A stretch of 64,000 nt of DNA from [Bacteroides] pectinophilus (GCA_025146925.1 CP102260.1:635001-699000); one strand, 5' to 3'. Positions 31,732-41,929 are shown, counted from the stretch's first letter. The notes: a model not told the origin generated them from the letters alone. Numbers and translations: made by a program.

Positions 31732-34260
31732 TTGAAACAATACACAGTTACGGGTATGAGCTGCGCGGCATGCAGTGCGCGTGTTGAAAAAGCAGTGTCA
31801 AAGGTTCCCGGAGTAACATCCTGCTCGGTAAGCCTGCTTACTAACTCAATGGGAGTTGATGGAGATGTATCGGAGCAGGCGGTAATATCAGCAGTAGAAG
31901 CGGCAGGATATGGTGCTGCACCGAAGGGACAGGGAATATCAGAAGGCACACAGAACATGTACAGCAGTCAGGAGGAAGCGCTGGCAGACCATGAGACACC
32001 TGTGCTTAAGAGGAGACTCTGGTGGTCGGTTGGATTCCTTGCAGTGCTCATGTATATTTCTATGGGACATATGATGTGGGGCTGGCCGCTTCCGTATTTC
32101 TTTGACAATAACCATGTTGCTATGGGACTGGCACAGATGCTTCTGACAATAATTATTATGGTAATTAACCAGAAGTTCTTTATCAGTGGCTTTAAGAGCC
32201 TGTTCCACGGAGCACCGAATATGGATACACTTGTTGCGATGGGTTCTGCGGCAGCATTTGTATACAGCACGTATGCGCTGTTTGCAATGACGGGAGCACA
32301 GGTTAACGGTGATATGGCGGCAGTAATGTCATATATGCATGAGTTTTATTTTGAATCGGCGGCAATGATTCTTACACTCATAACAGTGGGTAAGATGCTT
32401 GAGGCACGTTCCAAGGGCAGGACGACTGATGCACTCAAAGGACTTATGAAGCTTGCACCCAAGACGGCAACCATTATAAAGGATGGAGCAGAGAAGGTTG
32501 TTCCTGTTGAAGCGGTAGCAAAGGATGACATATTTGTTGTAAGACCGGGAGAGAATATTCCTGTTGACGGAGTTGTGGTTGAGGGCAGCAGTGCCGTGAA
32601 TGAATCAGCTCTTACAGGTGAGAGTATACCGGTTGATAAGGCAGAAGGCGATAATGTATCTGCGGCAACGATTAACCGGTCGGGCTTTATAAAGTGCCGT
32701 GCAACGAGAGTCGGAGAGGATACAACACTTTCGCAGATAATACAGATGGTAAGTGATGCAGCGGCAACCAAGGCACCGATTGCCAAAGTAGCTGATAAGG
32801 TATCGGGGGTATTCGTTCCGGCTGTAATAACAATTGCCGTGATAACAATAATTGCATGGCTTATTGCGGGACAGAGCTTCGGCTTTGCACTCGCAAGAGG
32901 AATATCGGTGCTTGTAATCAGCTGTCCGTGTGCACTTGGACTTGCAACTCCGGTTGCAATTATGGTTGGCAACGGAATGGGTGCCAGGAACGGAATACTG
33001 TTCAAGACGGCTGTCTCACTTGAGGAGACAGGCAGGATTCAGGTCGTTGCGCTTGATAAGACAGGAACGATTACGAGAGGTGAACCGGAGGTTACCGATA
33101 TAATACCGGCAGAGGGTTATACGGAGAATGAATTGCTTGGTAAGGCACTGGCGCTTGAAGTTAAGAGCGAACATCCGCTGGCGGGTGCAATAGTAAGACG
33201 GGGCTCGGAGAACGATATTACACCTGATGAGGTTACTGAATTTGCGGCACTTCCGGGTAACGGACTTAAAGCACGTCTTGCCGGTTCGGTAATCACAGGC
33301 GGCAGCTTAAGCTATATAAGTAACCTTGTAAATGTTCCCGAAGACATGAAAAAACAGGCAGACAGCCTTGCAGGTCTTGGAAGGACACCGCTTCTGTTTG
33401 CTGAGGATGACCGGCTTATCGGTATAATAGCGGTTGCGGATGTAATTAAGGAAGACAGTCCGGGAGCGGTTGAAGAGCTTAAGAATATGGGTATCCACGT
33501 TGTAATGCTCACCGGAGATAATGAGCGCACAGCCAGGGCAATCGGTGCTCAGGCAGGTGTTGACGAGGTTATAGCGGGAGTACTTCCTGACGGCAAGGAG
33601 AGCGTAATACGTTCGCTCAAAAAACGCGGCAGGGTTGCAATGGTCGGTGACGGGATAAATGACGCACCGGCGCTTACAAGAGCGGATATAGGAATAGCAA
33701 TCGGGGCAGGTACAGATATTGCAATGGATGCGGCTGATATAGTCCTTATGAAGAGTTCTCTTGCGGATGTTCCTGCCGCAGTAAGGTTAAGCCGTGCAAC
33801 ACTTACTAATATACATGAGAATCTGTTCTGGGCATTTTTCTATAATGTAATAGGAATACCGCTTGCAGCCGGTGTGTGGATTCCGTTATTCCACTGGCAG
33901 CTTAACCCGATGTTTGGCGCGGCAGCGATGAGCCTGTCAAGCTTCTGTGTAGTATCTAACGCATTGCGCCTGAATCTTTTTGATATGCACAATGCGAAAA
34001 AAGATAAAAAAATAAAAGCAAAAAATAACATGAAAAAGGAGAATAATTCAATGGAAAAGACAATGAATATTGAAGGAATGATGTGTGGACACTGTGAGGC
34101 AACAGTAAAGAAGGCACTTGAAGCAGTTGACGGAGTATCAGAGGCAGTAGTAAGCCATGAGAACGGTACAGCAGCAGTTAAGCTTGAAAAGCCTGTAGAC
34201 GACAGCGTTCTGCGCAAGGCTGTTGAGGATCATGATTATAAGGTGACAGGAATCAACTAA
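31732..34260 (+). CDS. copA: Copper-exporting P1B-type ATPase with C-terminal CopZ-like domain
   Basis: The 842-residue pump has an N-terminal metal-binding domain (GMSCAACS, Cys11 and Cys14), eight predicted membrane helices, TGES, the Cu(I) site SCPCALGLATP (Cys398, Cys400), the phosphorylation site DKTGT (Asp442), SEHPLAG and VGDGINDAPAL. It exports Cu(I) using ATP. After the last helix a Lys/Asn-rich linker leads to a second metal-binding domain (from residue 774, GMMCGHCEAT), which is unusual at this end. The start is TTG 31732, 9 nt after GGAGG; the ATG at 31727 is out of frame. It is co-transcribed with csoR. Confidence 0.95.
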   Translation: MKQYTVTGMSCAACSARVEKAVSKVPGVTSCSVSLLTNSMGVDGDVSEQAVISAVEAAGYGAAPKGQGISEGTQNMYSSQEEALADHETPVLKRRLWWSVGFLAVLMYISMGHMMWGWPLPYFFDNNHVAMGLAQMLLTIIIMVINQKFFISGFKSLFHGAPNMDTLVAMGSAAAFVYSTYALFAMTGAQVNGDMAAVMSYMHEFYFESAAMILTLITVGKMLEARSKGRTTDALKGLMKLAPKTATIIKDGAEKVVPVEAVAKDDIFVVRPGENIPVDGVVVEGSSAVNESALTGESIPVDKAEGDNVSAATINRSGFIKCRATRVGEDTTLSQIIQMVSDAAATKAPIAKVADKVSGVFVPAVITIAVITIIAWLIAGQSFGFALARGISVLVISCPCALGLATPVAIMVGNGMGARNGILFKTAVSLEETGRIQVVALDKTGTITRGEPEVTDIIPAEGYTENELLGKALALEVKSEHPLAGAIVRRGSENDITPDEVTEFAALPGNGLKARLAGSVITGGSLSYISNLVNVPEDMKKQADSLAGLGRTPLLFAEDDRLIGIIAVADVIKEDSPGAVEELKNMGIHVVMLTGDNERTARAIGAQAGVDEVIAGVLPDGKESVIRSLKKRGRVAMVGDGINDAPALTRADIGIAIGAGTDIAMDAADIVLMKSSLADVPAAVRLSRATLTNIHENLFWAFFYNVIGIPLAAGVWIPLFHWQLNPMFGAAAMSLSSFCVVSNALRLNLFDMHNAKKDKKIKAKNNMKKENNSMEKTMNIEGMMCGHCEATVKKALEAVDGVSEAVVSHENGTAAVKLEKPVDDSVLRKAVEDHDYKVTGIN
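34051..34260 (+). CDS. copZ: CopZ-like copper chaperone from an internal start in copA
   Basis: Inside copA and in the same frame, ATG 34051 is preceded at 9 nt by AAAGGAG, a near-perfect Shine-Dalgarno. Translation from it yields a 69-residue heavy-metal-associated domain (MEKTMNIEGMMCGHCEATVK to VTGIN), the usual length of a free CopZ that carries Cu(I) to the pump. So the gene probably makes both a fused and a free chaperone. Runs of six and seven A just upstream (33997-34012) could also let ribosomes or polymerase slip into an early stop and give a pump without the domain; that part is speculation. Confidence 0.55.
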   Translation: MEKTMNIEGMMCGHCEATVKKALEAVDGVSEAVVSHENGTAAVKLEKPVDDSVLRKAVEDHDYKVTGIN

Positions 34261-34305
34261 TCCGGAAGCCATACAACAGAAACAACATGCAGAACATAAT
34301 ACAGA

Positions 34306-34368
34306 GCAGCAAAAAGCACGCAGCAGCCTGTCAGTGAAATCTGATAGCTGTTACGTGCTTTTTGCTGC
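34306..34368. terminator. Bidirectional terminator between copA and a chemotaxis gene
   Basis: GCAGCAAAAAGCACG (34306-34320) and CGTGCTTTTTGCTGC (34354-34368) are perfect 15-bp arms; A and T runs inside the stem suit both directions. Confidence 0.8.
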
Positions 34369-34386
34369 ATATATTACACTTATTAC

Positions 34387-35862
34387 TTACGACTTATTGC
34401 TTACAGTCTCAATGAGATTCTGCATTCTGCCGGCAATGCTGTTAAGAATAGAGATGTTGGAGTCTTCATTCTCCATAGTCTCAGCAGCATGTGCGGACAA
34501 TTCTTCTGATACGGCCGATATGGTCTGGATGGATTCAACAATAGCCTGATTAGCGGTCTTAAGCTCATCAATGCTTGATGTAAGGTTGTCAACATTATCT
34601 CTTATTGCAAATGTATTATTCTGGATATTATCAAAACTCTCATGAGCTTTGATTGTGGACTGCTTCTCAGCATTAATGCCGTTAATCATCTGCTCGATTA
34701 CGGATACGACTTCCTGAATTGCAGCAGAGACATTCTCGATGAGAGTAGTAATATTATCTGTGGCATTACTTGTCTGTGATGCCATCTTGGTAATCTCTGT
34801 TGCAACTACGGCAAAGCCTTTACCTGCTTCACCAGCTCTTGCAGCTTCAATACTTGCATTAAGTGCAAGTAGCTCTGTCTGTGATGCAATATCTTCAATA
34901 AGACCGATGATTGAATGCATCTGCTCTATATGAGAACTGAGATTCTGCAGCTTGGCAGCGGCATTCTCGCTGTTATGTACGGAATCATCAACATGTGATA
35001 CAAGATTAATCATCTCCCGGCTTCCTGCCTCAAGACAATCAAGCGTCTTCTTCATGCTGTCGGTTATATGGCCTGCCGCATCATCAACAACATTAACTTT
35101 CTTCTGAATCTCTTCTGTCTGGATAAGCTGGCTCTGGACTGCATTAGCTGTATCAGTCGCACCGGTTGAGACATCTTCCATAGTTGACTGGGTGGCTTTG
35201 CCTGCTTCATTCAGCTTGGCAAGTTCATTGTAAATCTCATTGATGCCTGTCTGCATCTTCTCAGACATCTCAGATATATTCTTAAGCAGCTCGTCACTTT
35301 TCAGATGTGACTCCTCAAGCTTCTGAAGCTTCTGGTCGGAGTTGGCTTTTGATACTTTTGCAAGAAAAAGAGCAAATATGCCAATCATGACAGTAATAAG
35401 AATCTGGATAACGGCGGAATCCTGGCCTGCATACCCGAGCCGGCCTGTTGTTGCACCTATAATAACCGCAAGTACATTCTCGATAACAACGCCGGCGTTA
35501 ATAAGAAGCATGTAACGTATGTCATTATAAATGGATGCTACCAGAACAAGCGGAAGCACAAATGCATAAATAGCGCTTGTAGTTGCAGTAAATATGAGAC
35601 ATGTGTAGTATACGGCAAAGCCTATGGCAAGAAGATGGTATATTGTCTGTGTCTCATGATTCTTTTTCCAGAATATGCGCTCTGCGATAACAGGAGCAAA
35701 ACCTATTACAGAAAGAACTATGGCATATACCCATGACCTTTCACCGTTCCATGCCTGAAGAAAGCACAGAATACTGATAATAACAACTTCACAAAGATGG
35801 GTATTCATTGCAAGCCGGTTGTTGCGCTCAAGCTCGGATGAAAATTGGAATTTTTTAGACAT
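34387..35862 (-). CDS. Chemotaxis receptor with multi-helix membrane domain
   Basis: The 491-residue protein has six hydrophobic helices in its first 180 residues with almost no extracellular loop, then a methyl-accepting signalling domain with no obvious HAMP. The coiled-coil tip reads [40 protein letters not shown]. The sensing part could respond to membrane state or small hydrophobic signals; there is no way to tell from sequence alone. GGAGGTG lies 7 nt before ATG 35862 and a consensus-like promoter is just upstream. It is monocistronic, ending at a bidirectional terminator. Confidence 0.9.
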   Translation of the reverse strand: MSKKFQFSSELERNNRLAMNTHLCEVVIISILCFLQAWNGERSWVYAIVLSVIGFAPVIAERIFWKKNHETQTIYHLLAIGFAVYYTCLIFTATTSAIYAFVLPLVLVASIYNDIRYMLLINAGVVIENVLAVIIGATTGRLGYAGQDSAVIQILITVMIGIFALFLAKVSKANSDQKLQKLEESHLKSDELLKNISEMSEKMQTGINEIYNELAKLNEAGKATQSTMEDVSTGATDTANAVQSQLIQTEEIQKKVNVVDDAAGHITDSMKKTLDCLEAGSREMINLVSHVDDSVHNSENAAAKLQNLSSHIEQMHSIIGLIEDIASQTELLALNASIEAARAGEAGKGFAVVATEITKMASQTSNATDNITTLIENVSAAIQEVVSVIEQMINGINAEKQSTIKAHESFDNIQNNTFAIRDNVDNLTSSIDELKTANQAIVESIQTISAVSEELSAHAAETMENEDSNISILNSIAGRMQNLIETVSNKS

Positions 35863-35900
35863 TTATACACCTCCGACACATTTTTACAAAATCTGTTATT

Positions 35901-35929
35901 ATTATAGTAGAAATGTCTGAAATATACAA
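35901..35929 (-). promoter_or_regulatory. Promoter of the membrane chemotaxis receptor
   Basis: Minus-strand TTGTAT (35929-35924) and TATAAT (35906-35901) are 17 nt apart, about 40 nt before the start codon. Confidence 0.55.
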
Positions 35930-36041
35930 TAGTTGACAAATTAAATACTTTAATAACAATACTGTTTTTACTTTATTATATATGTTATAATGTCATTCAG
36001 CAGAAAAATGTGCCGGATAAGGCACGGAAATGAGGATAAAG

Positions 36042-37556
36042 ATGAAGAAGAAAAAAACAGGCATTATGCAAGAAGGCATTGTGCTCGTAATGTGTCTTGT
36101 GGCACTGCTTTCGCTGGCTTCATGCGGCAGTTACAAAGAAGTCAGAAGTGTAGATGATCTCGAGGGAAGCCGTATTGGTGTACAGCTTGGAACAACCGGA
36201 GATACATACGCAAGTGATTATGAAGGCGATGATGCCGGAACAGTAATTGAGCGTTATAACAAAGGTAATGATGCAGTACAGGCACTTAAGCAGAAGAAGA
36301 TAGATGCGGTAATCATAGATGAGCAGCCGGCACTTGCATTTGTTGAGAAGAATAAAGATCTTAAGATTCTTGATGAGGAATTTGCCGTTGAGGATTATGC
36401 AATATGCATTTCCAAGAACAATACAGAACTTAAGAAAAAGATTAATTCAGCGCTTGCAGAACTTAAGGCAGACGGCACTTTTGATTCAATCGCAGCCAAT
36501 TATACGGGAAACGATGATGAGAAGGGTAAGACACCTTACGTTGCCAAGAATATAGAGCGCCCTAACGGAACACTTGTTGCAGCTACCAATGCGGCATTTA
36601 AGCCATATGAATACTATGATAACGGTAAGATGACAGGCTTTGATGTAGACATGATTCAGGCCGTATGTGATATCCTCGGAATGAATCTTAAGATGGAAGA
36701 CATGGAGTTTGACTCGATCATTGCTGCCGTGCAGTCAGGCAAGGCAGATGTTGGCGTTGCCGGAATTACCGTAACAGAAGACAGACTTAAGAATATTGAT
36801 TTTACGGATTCCTATACAACATCTAAGCAGATGATTATTGTTAAGGATCCTGATGCAGCGTCAGTAGGCGGAAGCATAAGTGAGAAGTTCAATGATAACT
36901 TTGTTAAGGATTCACGTTGGGAATACCTTATTAAGGGTCTTGGCAATACACTGCTCATAACATTATTTGCAATTATAATCGGTATTGTTCTCGGTTTCCT
37001 TATTGCAATTGTACGTACTAATCACGATAAGAATGGCGGACTTACTATACTTAACGCAATCTGTAAGGTTTATCTTACTATTGTGAGAGGAACACCTGTA
37101 ATGGTTCAGCTTCTTATCATCTATTATGTAATATTTGCAAGCGTTAATACAAGTAAGATTCTTGTTGCAGTAATAGCATTCGGCCTTAACTCTGCCGCAT
37201 ATGTTGCGGAAGTAGTACGTTCAGGTATCATGGCGGTTGACAATGGACAGTTTGAGGCAGGAAGAAGCCTTGGACTTAATTATTCGCAGACTATGAAGAG
37301 CATTATTCTTCCACAGGCGGTAAAGAACATCCTGCCTGCACTTGGTAATGAGTTTATCAGTCTTCTTAAGGAGACTTCAATCAGTGGTTATATCGGGCTT
37401 ATGGATCTTACTAAGGGCGGTGATATTATCAGAAGTATCACATATGAGCCATTTATGCCTCTGATAGCAGTAGCAATTATATATCTCGTAATAGTAATGA
37501 TTCTGTCATATGGTGTTGGCAGACTTGAAAGGAGACTCAAGAAGAATGAGCGATAA
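36042..37556 (+). CDS. Amino-acid ABC permease fused to a permuted binding protein
   Basis: The 504-residue lipoprotein (signal with lipobox LASC near residue 24) joins a solute-binding domain to a HisM/GlnP-type permease. The usual SBP_bac_3 order is reversed. Residues 30-155 match the second half of a normal binding protein ([56 protein letters not shown]), and residues 170-265 match its first half ([59 protein letters not shown]). The permease (about 285-500) has [35 protein letters not shown]. The ATPase gene overlaps its end by 11 nt. Substrate is probably a polar amino acid. Confidence 0.85.
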   Translation: MKKKKTGIMQEGIVLVMCLVALLSLASCGSYKEVRSVDDLEGSRIGVQLGTTGDTYASDYEGDDAGTVIERYNKGNDAVQALKQKKIDAVIIDEQPALAFVEKNKDLKILDEEFAVEDYAICISKNNTELKKKINSALAELKADGTFDSIAANYTGNDDEKGKTPYVAKNIERPNGTLVAATNAAFKPYEYYDNGKMTGFDVDMIQAVCDILGMNLKMEDMEFDSIIAAVQSGKADVGVAGITVTEDRLKNIDFTDSYTTSKQMIIVKDPDAASVGGSISEKFNDNFVKDSRWEYLIKGLGNTLLITLFAIIIGIVLGFLIAIVRTNHDKNGGLTILNAICKVYLTIVRGTPVMVQLLIIYYVIFASVNTSKILVAVIAFGLNSAAYVAEVVRSGIMAVDNGQFEAGRSLGLNYSQTMKSIILPQAVKNILPALGNEFISLLKETSISGYIGLMDLTKGGDIIRSITYEPFMPLIAVAIIYLVIVMILSYGVGRLERRLKKNER

Positions 37557-38301
37557 TCAGAATTTTAACAATAATGTGCTGATTGAAGTAAAAGACCTTC
37601 ATAAGGCATTTGGTGACCATGAGGTTCTTAAGGGAATTAATACTACGATTTCAAAAGGAGAAGTTGTTGCAATAATAGGTCCTTCAGGCTGTGGTAAGTC
37701 AACATTCTTACGTTCACTCAATATGCTTGAAGTTCCTACATCAGGTTCGGTTCTCTTTGAGGGTGTTGATATTACGGACAAGTCTGTTGATATCAATAAG
37801 ACACGTCAGAAGATAGGCATGGTTTTCCAGCAGTTTAATCTGTTCCCTAATATGACTGTTAAGGAGAATATTATGCTTGCACCTGTCAAGCTTCAGATAA
37901 TGGGCAGTGAGGATGCCGAAGCCAAGGCAGAAGAGCTTCTGGCAAGAATAGGTCTTGCTGATAAGGCAGAGATGTATCCTGACCAGCTCAGCGGAGGACA
38001 GAAGCAGCGTATCGCAATAGCGCGTTCACTTGCAATGAATCCGGATGTCATGTTGTTTGATGAGCCTACATCCGCACTTGATCCTGAGATGGTAGGTGAA
38101 GTTCTCAGTCTTATGAAGGATCTTGCAAAGAGCGGAATGACAATGGTTGTAGTGACACATGAGATGGGATTCGCAAGGGAGGTTGCAAGCAGGGTAGTAT
38201 TTATCAATGATGGTACTATTCAGGAAGAGAATGCACCGGAAGCGTTCTTTGCTGATCCTAAGAATCCGAGACTTAAGGACTTCCTTTCTAAGGTGCTTTA
38301 A
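37546..38301 (+). CDS. Polar amino acid ABC transporter ATPase (GlnQ-like)
   Basis: The 251-residue ATPase has Walker [10 protein letters not shown], the Q-loop [23 protein letters not shown], signature [19 protein letters not shown], Walker [21 protein letters not shown] and the switch [13 protein letters not shown], the usual GlnQ/HisP pattern. It energises the fused binding protein/permease encoded just upstream, with which it overlaps by 11 nt (ATG 37546 inside the permease end). The pair makes a complete importer because the binding domain is fused to the permease. Confidence 0.9.
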   Translation: MSDNQNFNNNVLIEVKDLHKAFGDHEVLKGINTTISKGEVVAIIGPSGCGKSTFLRSLNMLEVPTSGSVLFEGVDITDKSVDINKTRQKIGMVFQQFNLFPNMTVKENIMLAPVKLQIMGSEDAEAKAEELLARIGLADKAEMYPDQLSGGQKQRIAIARSLAMNPDVMLFDEPTSALDPEMVGEVLSLMKDLAKSGMTMVVVTHEMGFAREVASRVVFINDGTIQEENAPEAFFADPKNPRLKDFLSKVL

Positions 38302-38342
38302 AAATGTCTTTGAATCAGAGATTCTGTTAATAAGGAGAAGAT

Positions 38343-39407
38343 ATGAGTAATACAAGAAGCAGTAACGGCGGCAACAGGCCAAGACACAGAATGAACAGAA
38401 GGCAGAGAGAAGAACTCATGCGTAAGAGAAAGATAGCAACCGCAGTTATTCTTATGGTTATTATAATTGCTGCTGCCGGAATTATATGGGGCATTGTGGC
38501 ACTTGTAAGACATTCCCGGGGCGGCTCTGATAAGCCACAGCACAATTCGCAGGTAACGCAGACAGCACAGTCAGGCCAGAATGAGACACAGGCAGCCGGT
38601 TCGGTGACACAGACCATGACAGCTGATACTGTTGCACATACGACAGATGATGTGACAAGAGTTACACCTCCGGCAGATATGACGGAATCATCGGAAGGCA
38701 CAGCAGTACCTCAGGAAACAGCATCAGTGGCAGATGTTCCGCCTGTTACATCTGCTGTGACAGCATCTGCGGCACATTCTGAAGATGAGAATACTGACAG
38801 GACATTCACGACTTCCAAGGGATTCACAGGATATGTCAAGGACGGAGTTACATATATAGACGGCTACCTTCTGGTTAATAAGACATACAGCCTTCCGTCT
38901 ACATATGTTCCGCAGAATCCGGATGTTCCTGTAACGGCAAGCTGGAGTACAACAAGCCTCGACAAAGATCTGATGGATGCATGGAGAACTATGAAACAGG
39001 ATGCAGATGCACTTGGTCTTAATCTCGTGCTTTCAAGCGGATACCGTTCTTACAGTACACAGGTTACGCTTTACAACAGATATGTTGCACAGGATGGCAA
39101 GGCAGCTGCCGATACATACTCGGCAAGAGCCGGATACTCAGAACATCAGTCGGGACTCTGCTTTGATCTTAATTCAATTGAGGACAGCTTCCAGTATACT
39201 GATGAGGGTAAGTGGGTTAATGACAATGCTTACAAGTATGGATTTACAATAAGATTCCCTAAGGGAAAGGAAAGTTATACCGGATATCAGTATGAGTCAT
39301 GGCACCTGCGCTATGTTGGCAAAGATCTTGCACAGAAGCTTTATAATAATGGTGACTGGCTGTCACTTGAGGAATATTTCGGTGTGACAAGTGAGTATAA
39401 AGATTAA
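38343..39407 (+). CDS. Membrane-anchored D-Ala-D-Ala carboxypeptidase (VanY, M15B)
   Basis: The 354-residue protein has a basic cytoplasmic start, one membrane helix (about 31-54), a Thr/Ser/Gln-rich spacer (about 60-155) and a VanY domain at the end. Zinc-ligand and active-site motifs are visible: LVLSSGYRSYSTQ, ARAGYSEHQSGLCFDL (His and Asp ligands) and YESWHLRYVG (catalytic Glu and last His). It trims D-alanine from peptidoglycan peptides outside the membrane. AAGGAG lies 6-7 nt before ATG 38343. It follows the amino acid importer by 41 nt, and a TetR gene follows 27 nt later. Confidence 0.9.
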   Translation: MSNTRSSNGGNRPRHRMNRRQREELMRKRKIATAVILMVIIIAAAGIIWGIVALVRHSRGGSDKPQHNSQVTQTAQSGQNETQAAGSVTQTMTADTVAHTTDDVTRVTPPADMTESSEGTAVPQETASVADVPPVTSAVTASAAHSEDENTDRTFTTSKGFTGYVKDGVTYIDGYLLVNKTYSLPSTYVPQNPDVPVTASWSTTSLDKDLMDAWRTMKQDADALGLNLVLSSGYRSYSTQVTLYNRYVAQDGKAAADTYSARAGYSEHQSGLCFDLNSIEDSFQYTDEGKWVNDNAYKYGFTIRFPKGKESYTGYQYESWHLRYVGKDLAQKLYNNGDWLSLEEYFGVTSEYKD

Positions 39408-39434
39408 TAATATGAGATAAGGATTGAGGGTGTT

Positions 39435-39995
39435 ATGTCACAGACAACAAAGAGGGCGCTTGCAGCTTCGCTTAAGAATCTTCTGCTCAAAAAGCCGCTT
39501 GATAAGATTACGATTAATGATATTGCTGAGGACTGCGGCATTAACCGCATGACGTTCTATTATCATTTTAAAGATATATATGATCTTATTGAGTGGACAT
39601 GCATTGAGGATGCCACAAGAGCGCTTGAAGGCAATAAGACATATGATACCTGGCAGCAGGGGTTCTATCAGATATTTGAGGCAGTACAGGAGAATAAGCC
39701 GTTTATAATGAATGTCTATCACTCCGTGAGCCGTGAACAGGTTGAGAGATATCTGTACAAGGTAACCTATGGGCTTCTTATAGATGTGGTGAACGAGAAA
39801 GCAGCCGGTATGTCTGTCCGTGATGAAGATAAGGAATTTATAGCTGACTGCTACAAATACATGTTTGTGGGAATAATGCTTGAATGGATACGCAATGATA
39901 TGAAGGAAAATCCTGCATATATCATAGAGCGCCTTGACGGGCTCGTTCACGGAAGCATTATGACAGCACTTAATAATTACCGCAATAATCCGTAG
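39435..39995 (+). CDS. TetR-family regulator (DhaS-like)
   Basis: The 186-residue protein has an N-terminal helix-turn-helix (LLLKKPLDKITINDIAEDCGINRMTFYYHFKDIYDLIEW) of the TetR subgroup that includes DhaS, and an all-helical C-terminal domain typical of ligand-binding TetR proteins. It sits directly upstream of oleate hydratase but is separated from it by two hairpins and a separate promoter. It is the obvious candidate to control that gene, perhaps sensing free fatty acids; this is inference from position. GAGG precedes ATG 39435. Confidence 0.8.
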   Translation: MSQTTKRALAASLKNLLLKKPLDKITINDIAEDCGINRMTFYYHFKDIYDLIEWTCIEDATRALEGNKTYDTWQQGFYQIFEAVQENKPFIMNVYHSVSREQVERYLYKVTYGLLIDVVNEKAAGMSVRDEDKEFIADCYKYMFVGIMLEWIRNDMKENPAYIIERLDGLVHGSIMTALNNYRNNP

Positions 39996-40005
39996 GTATC
40001 AGAGT

Positions 40006-40077
40006 CGGGGCTTTTGCCCCGGCATCTTTATACAAAACAGGCGTTATGATAAAAATTTTATCATGGCGCTTTTTTTG
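40006..40077 (+). terminator. Tandem terminator between tetR and oleate hydratase
   Basis: A first hairpin CGGGGC/GCCCCG with a TTTT loop (40006-40021) is followed by a second, ATGATAAAA/TTTTATCAT within GCG/CGC (40041-40069), and then seven T. Confidence 0.85.
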
Positions 40078-40081
40078 TTTA

Positions 40082-40110
40082 TTGTTAATGGATTTCAGGC
40101 ACAATATAAT
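40082..40110 (+). promoter_or_regulatory. Promoter of oleate hydratase
   Basis: TTGTTA (40082-40087) and TATAAT (40105-40110) are 17 nt apart, giving a leader of about 38 nt. No clear TetR palindrome was found around it. Confidence 0.55.
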
Positions 40111-40153
40111 ATGCACATAGAAACAAAGAGGCAGCGCAGAACAGGAGGTAAGT

Positions 40154-41929
40154 ATGTATTATTCAAGCGGTAATTATGAAGCATTTGCACGTCCGTTAAA
40201 ACCTGAGGGCGTGGACGGAAAATCAGCTTATATAGTAGGAAGCGGTCTTGCAGCACTTGCAGCGGCATGTTTCCTGGTAAGAGACGGTCAGATGAAGGGT
40301 GAGCACGTACACATTCTTGAGAAGGATAAGATTCCGGGCGGTGCATGTGACGGATACAAATATGAGAATGTCGGCTATGTTATGCGAGGCGGACGAGAGA
40401 TGGACAATCATTTTGAATGTATGTGGGATCTGTTCCGTTCTATTCCGTCAATTGAGACTGAGGGTGTATCGGTTCTTGATGAATATTACTGGCTTAACAA
40501 GGCCGACCCGAACTATTCACTCTGCCGTGCAACTGTGAACAGAGGCGAGGATGCCCACACAGACGGCAAGTTCTCAATATCAGACAAGGGCGCACTTGAG
40601 ATAATGAAGCTTTTCTTCACACCTAATGAAGAACTGCAGGATAAGAAGATTACAGATGTGTTCGACAATGAAGTGCTGGATTCTAATTTCTGGCTGTACT
40701 GGAGAACGATGTTTGCATTTGAGAACTGGCACAGCGCACTGGAGATGAAGCTGTATATCCAGAGATATATCCACCATATCGGAGGACTTCCTGACTTTAC
40801 AGCGCTGAGATTTACCAAATACAACCAGTATGAGTCAATGATTCTTCCTATGGTGAAGTATCTTGAGAGCTTCGGTGTACAGTTCCATTACGGTGTTAAG
40901 GTTGTAAATGTAAAGTTCGACATCACAGATGCAAGAAAGCAGGCTGCCCGCATTGATGTAATCGATAACGGCAGGGAAAGCGCAATAGACCTTACGGAGA
41001 ATGATCTTGTATTTATTACAAACGGAGGCTGCGTTGAGAATTCAACTATTGGTGACCAGAATACACCGGCAGTATTTAATAAAGAGATAAAGCCGGGCGG
41101 AGGCTGGGATATGTGGCGTAAGATTGCCGCACAGGATCCTTCATTCGGACATCCGGACAAGTTCTGTTATGACCCTGAAAAGTCTAACTGGATGAGTGCA
41201 ACCGTAACAACTCTTGATGACAGAATAATTCCTTATATAAAGAAAATCTGTAAGAGGGACCCTCTTTCAGGTAAAGTAGTAACCGGCGGCATCGTAAGTG
41301 TTAAGGATTCTTCATGGCTCCTTAGCTGGACGATTAACCGTCAGCCACAGTTCAGGTCACAGCCAAAGGGTCAGGTTCTTGTGTGGGTATATGCACTGTT
41401 CTCTGACAAACCGGGCGATTATATAAAGAAACCTATGAGAGAATGTACAGGAAAAGAAATATGCATGGAGTGGCTGTATCACCTTGGCGTCCCTGTTGAA
41501 GAAATAGAAGACATGGCAGCCAACAGCGCCAACACTGTACCATGTATGATGCCTTACATTACAGCATTTTTCATGCCTCGTGCATATGGTGACAGACCTG
41601 ATGTTGTACCTGAGAAAGCAGTCAACTTTGCATTCTTAGGCCAGTTTGCAGAAACAAAACGCGATACCATATTTACAACAGAGTATTCAATCAGAACCGG
41701 CATGGAAGCAGTCTACACGCTCCTTAACATTGACCGCGGCGTTCCGGAAGTATGGGGAAGCGTGTATGACCTCCGTTGTCTGCTTGATGCAACAGTAAAG
41801 CTTCGCGACGGAAAGAAAGCAACAGACATGGAGCTCAATCTTATTGAAAAGTTTGCGCTCAAGGAAGCACTAAAGAAAATCAAGGGTACTGACGTTGAAA
41901 AACTCCTTAAGGATTACAACGTAATCTGA
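40154..41929 (+). CDS. ohyA: Oleate hydratase (fatty acid double-bond hydratase)
   Basis: The 591-residue FAD enzyme has the dinucleotide motif AYIVGSGLAALAAACFLVRDGQ near the N-terminus, GACDGYKYENVGYVMRGGREMDNHFECMWDLF, where the catalytic glutamate of the RGGREM motif lies, and long stretches typical of the MCRA/oleate hydratase family (SGVQF-like, VFITNGGCVENSTIGD, TTEYSIRTGMEAVYTLL). It adds water to cis-9 (or -12) double bonds of free unsaturated fatty acids to give hydroxy fatty acids, a detoxification reaction common in gut bacteria. AGGAGGT lies 6 nt before ATG 40154. Confidence 0.95.
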   Translation: MYYSSGNYEAFARPLKPEGVDGKSAYIVGSGLAALAAACFLVRDGQMKGEHVHILEKDKIPGGACDGYKYENVGYVMRGGREMDNHFECMWDLFRSIPSIETEGVSVLDEYYWLNKADPNYSLCRATVNRGEDAHTDGKFSISDKGALEIMKLFFTPNEELQDKKITDVFDNEVLDSNFWLYWRTMFAFENWHSALEMKLYIQRYIHHIGGLPDFTALRFTKYNQYESMILPMVKYLESFGVQFHYGVKVVNVKFDITDARKQAARIDVIDNGRESAIDLTENDLVFITNGGCVENSTIGDQNTPAVFNKEIKPGGGWDMWRKIAAQDPSFGHPDKFCYDPEKSNWMSATVTTLDDRIIPYIKKICKRDPLSGKVVTGGIVSVKDSSWLLSWTINRQPQFRSQPKGQVLVWVYALFSDKPGDYIKKPMRECTGKEICMEWLYHLGVPVEEIEDMAANSANTVPCMMPYITAFFMPRAYGDRPDVVPEKAVNFAFLGQFAETKRDTIFTTEYSIRTGMEAVYTLLNIDRGVPEVWGSVYDLRCLLDATVKLRDGKKATDMELNLIEKFALKEALKKIKGTDVEKLLKDYNVI

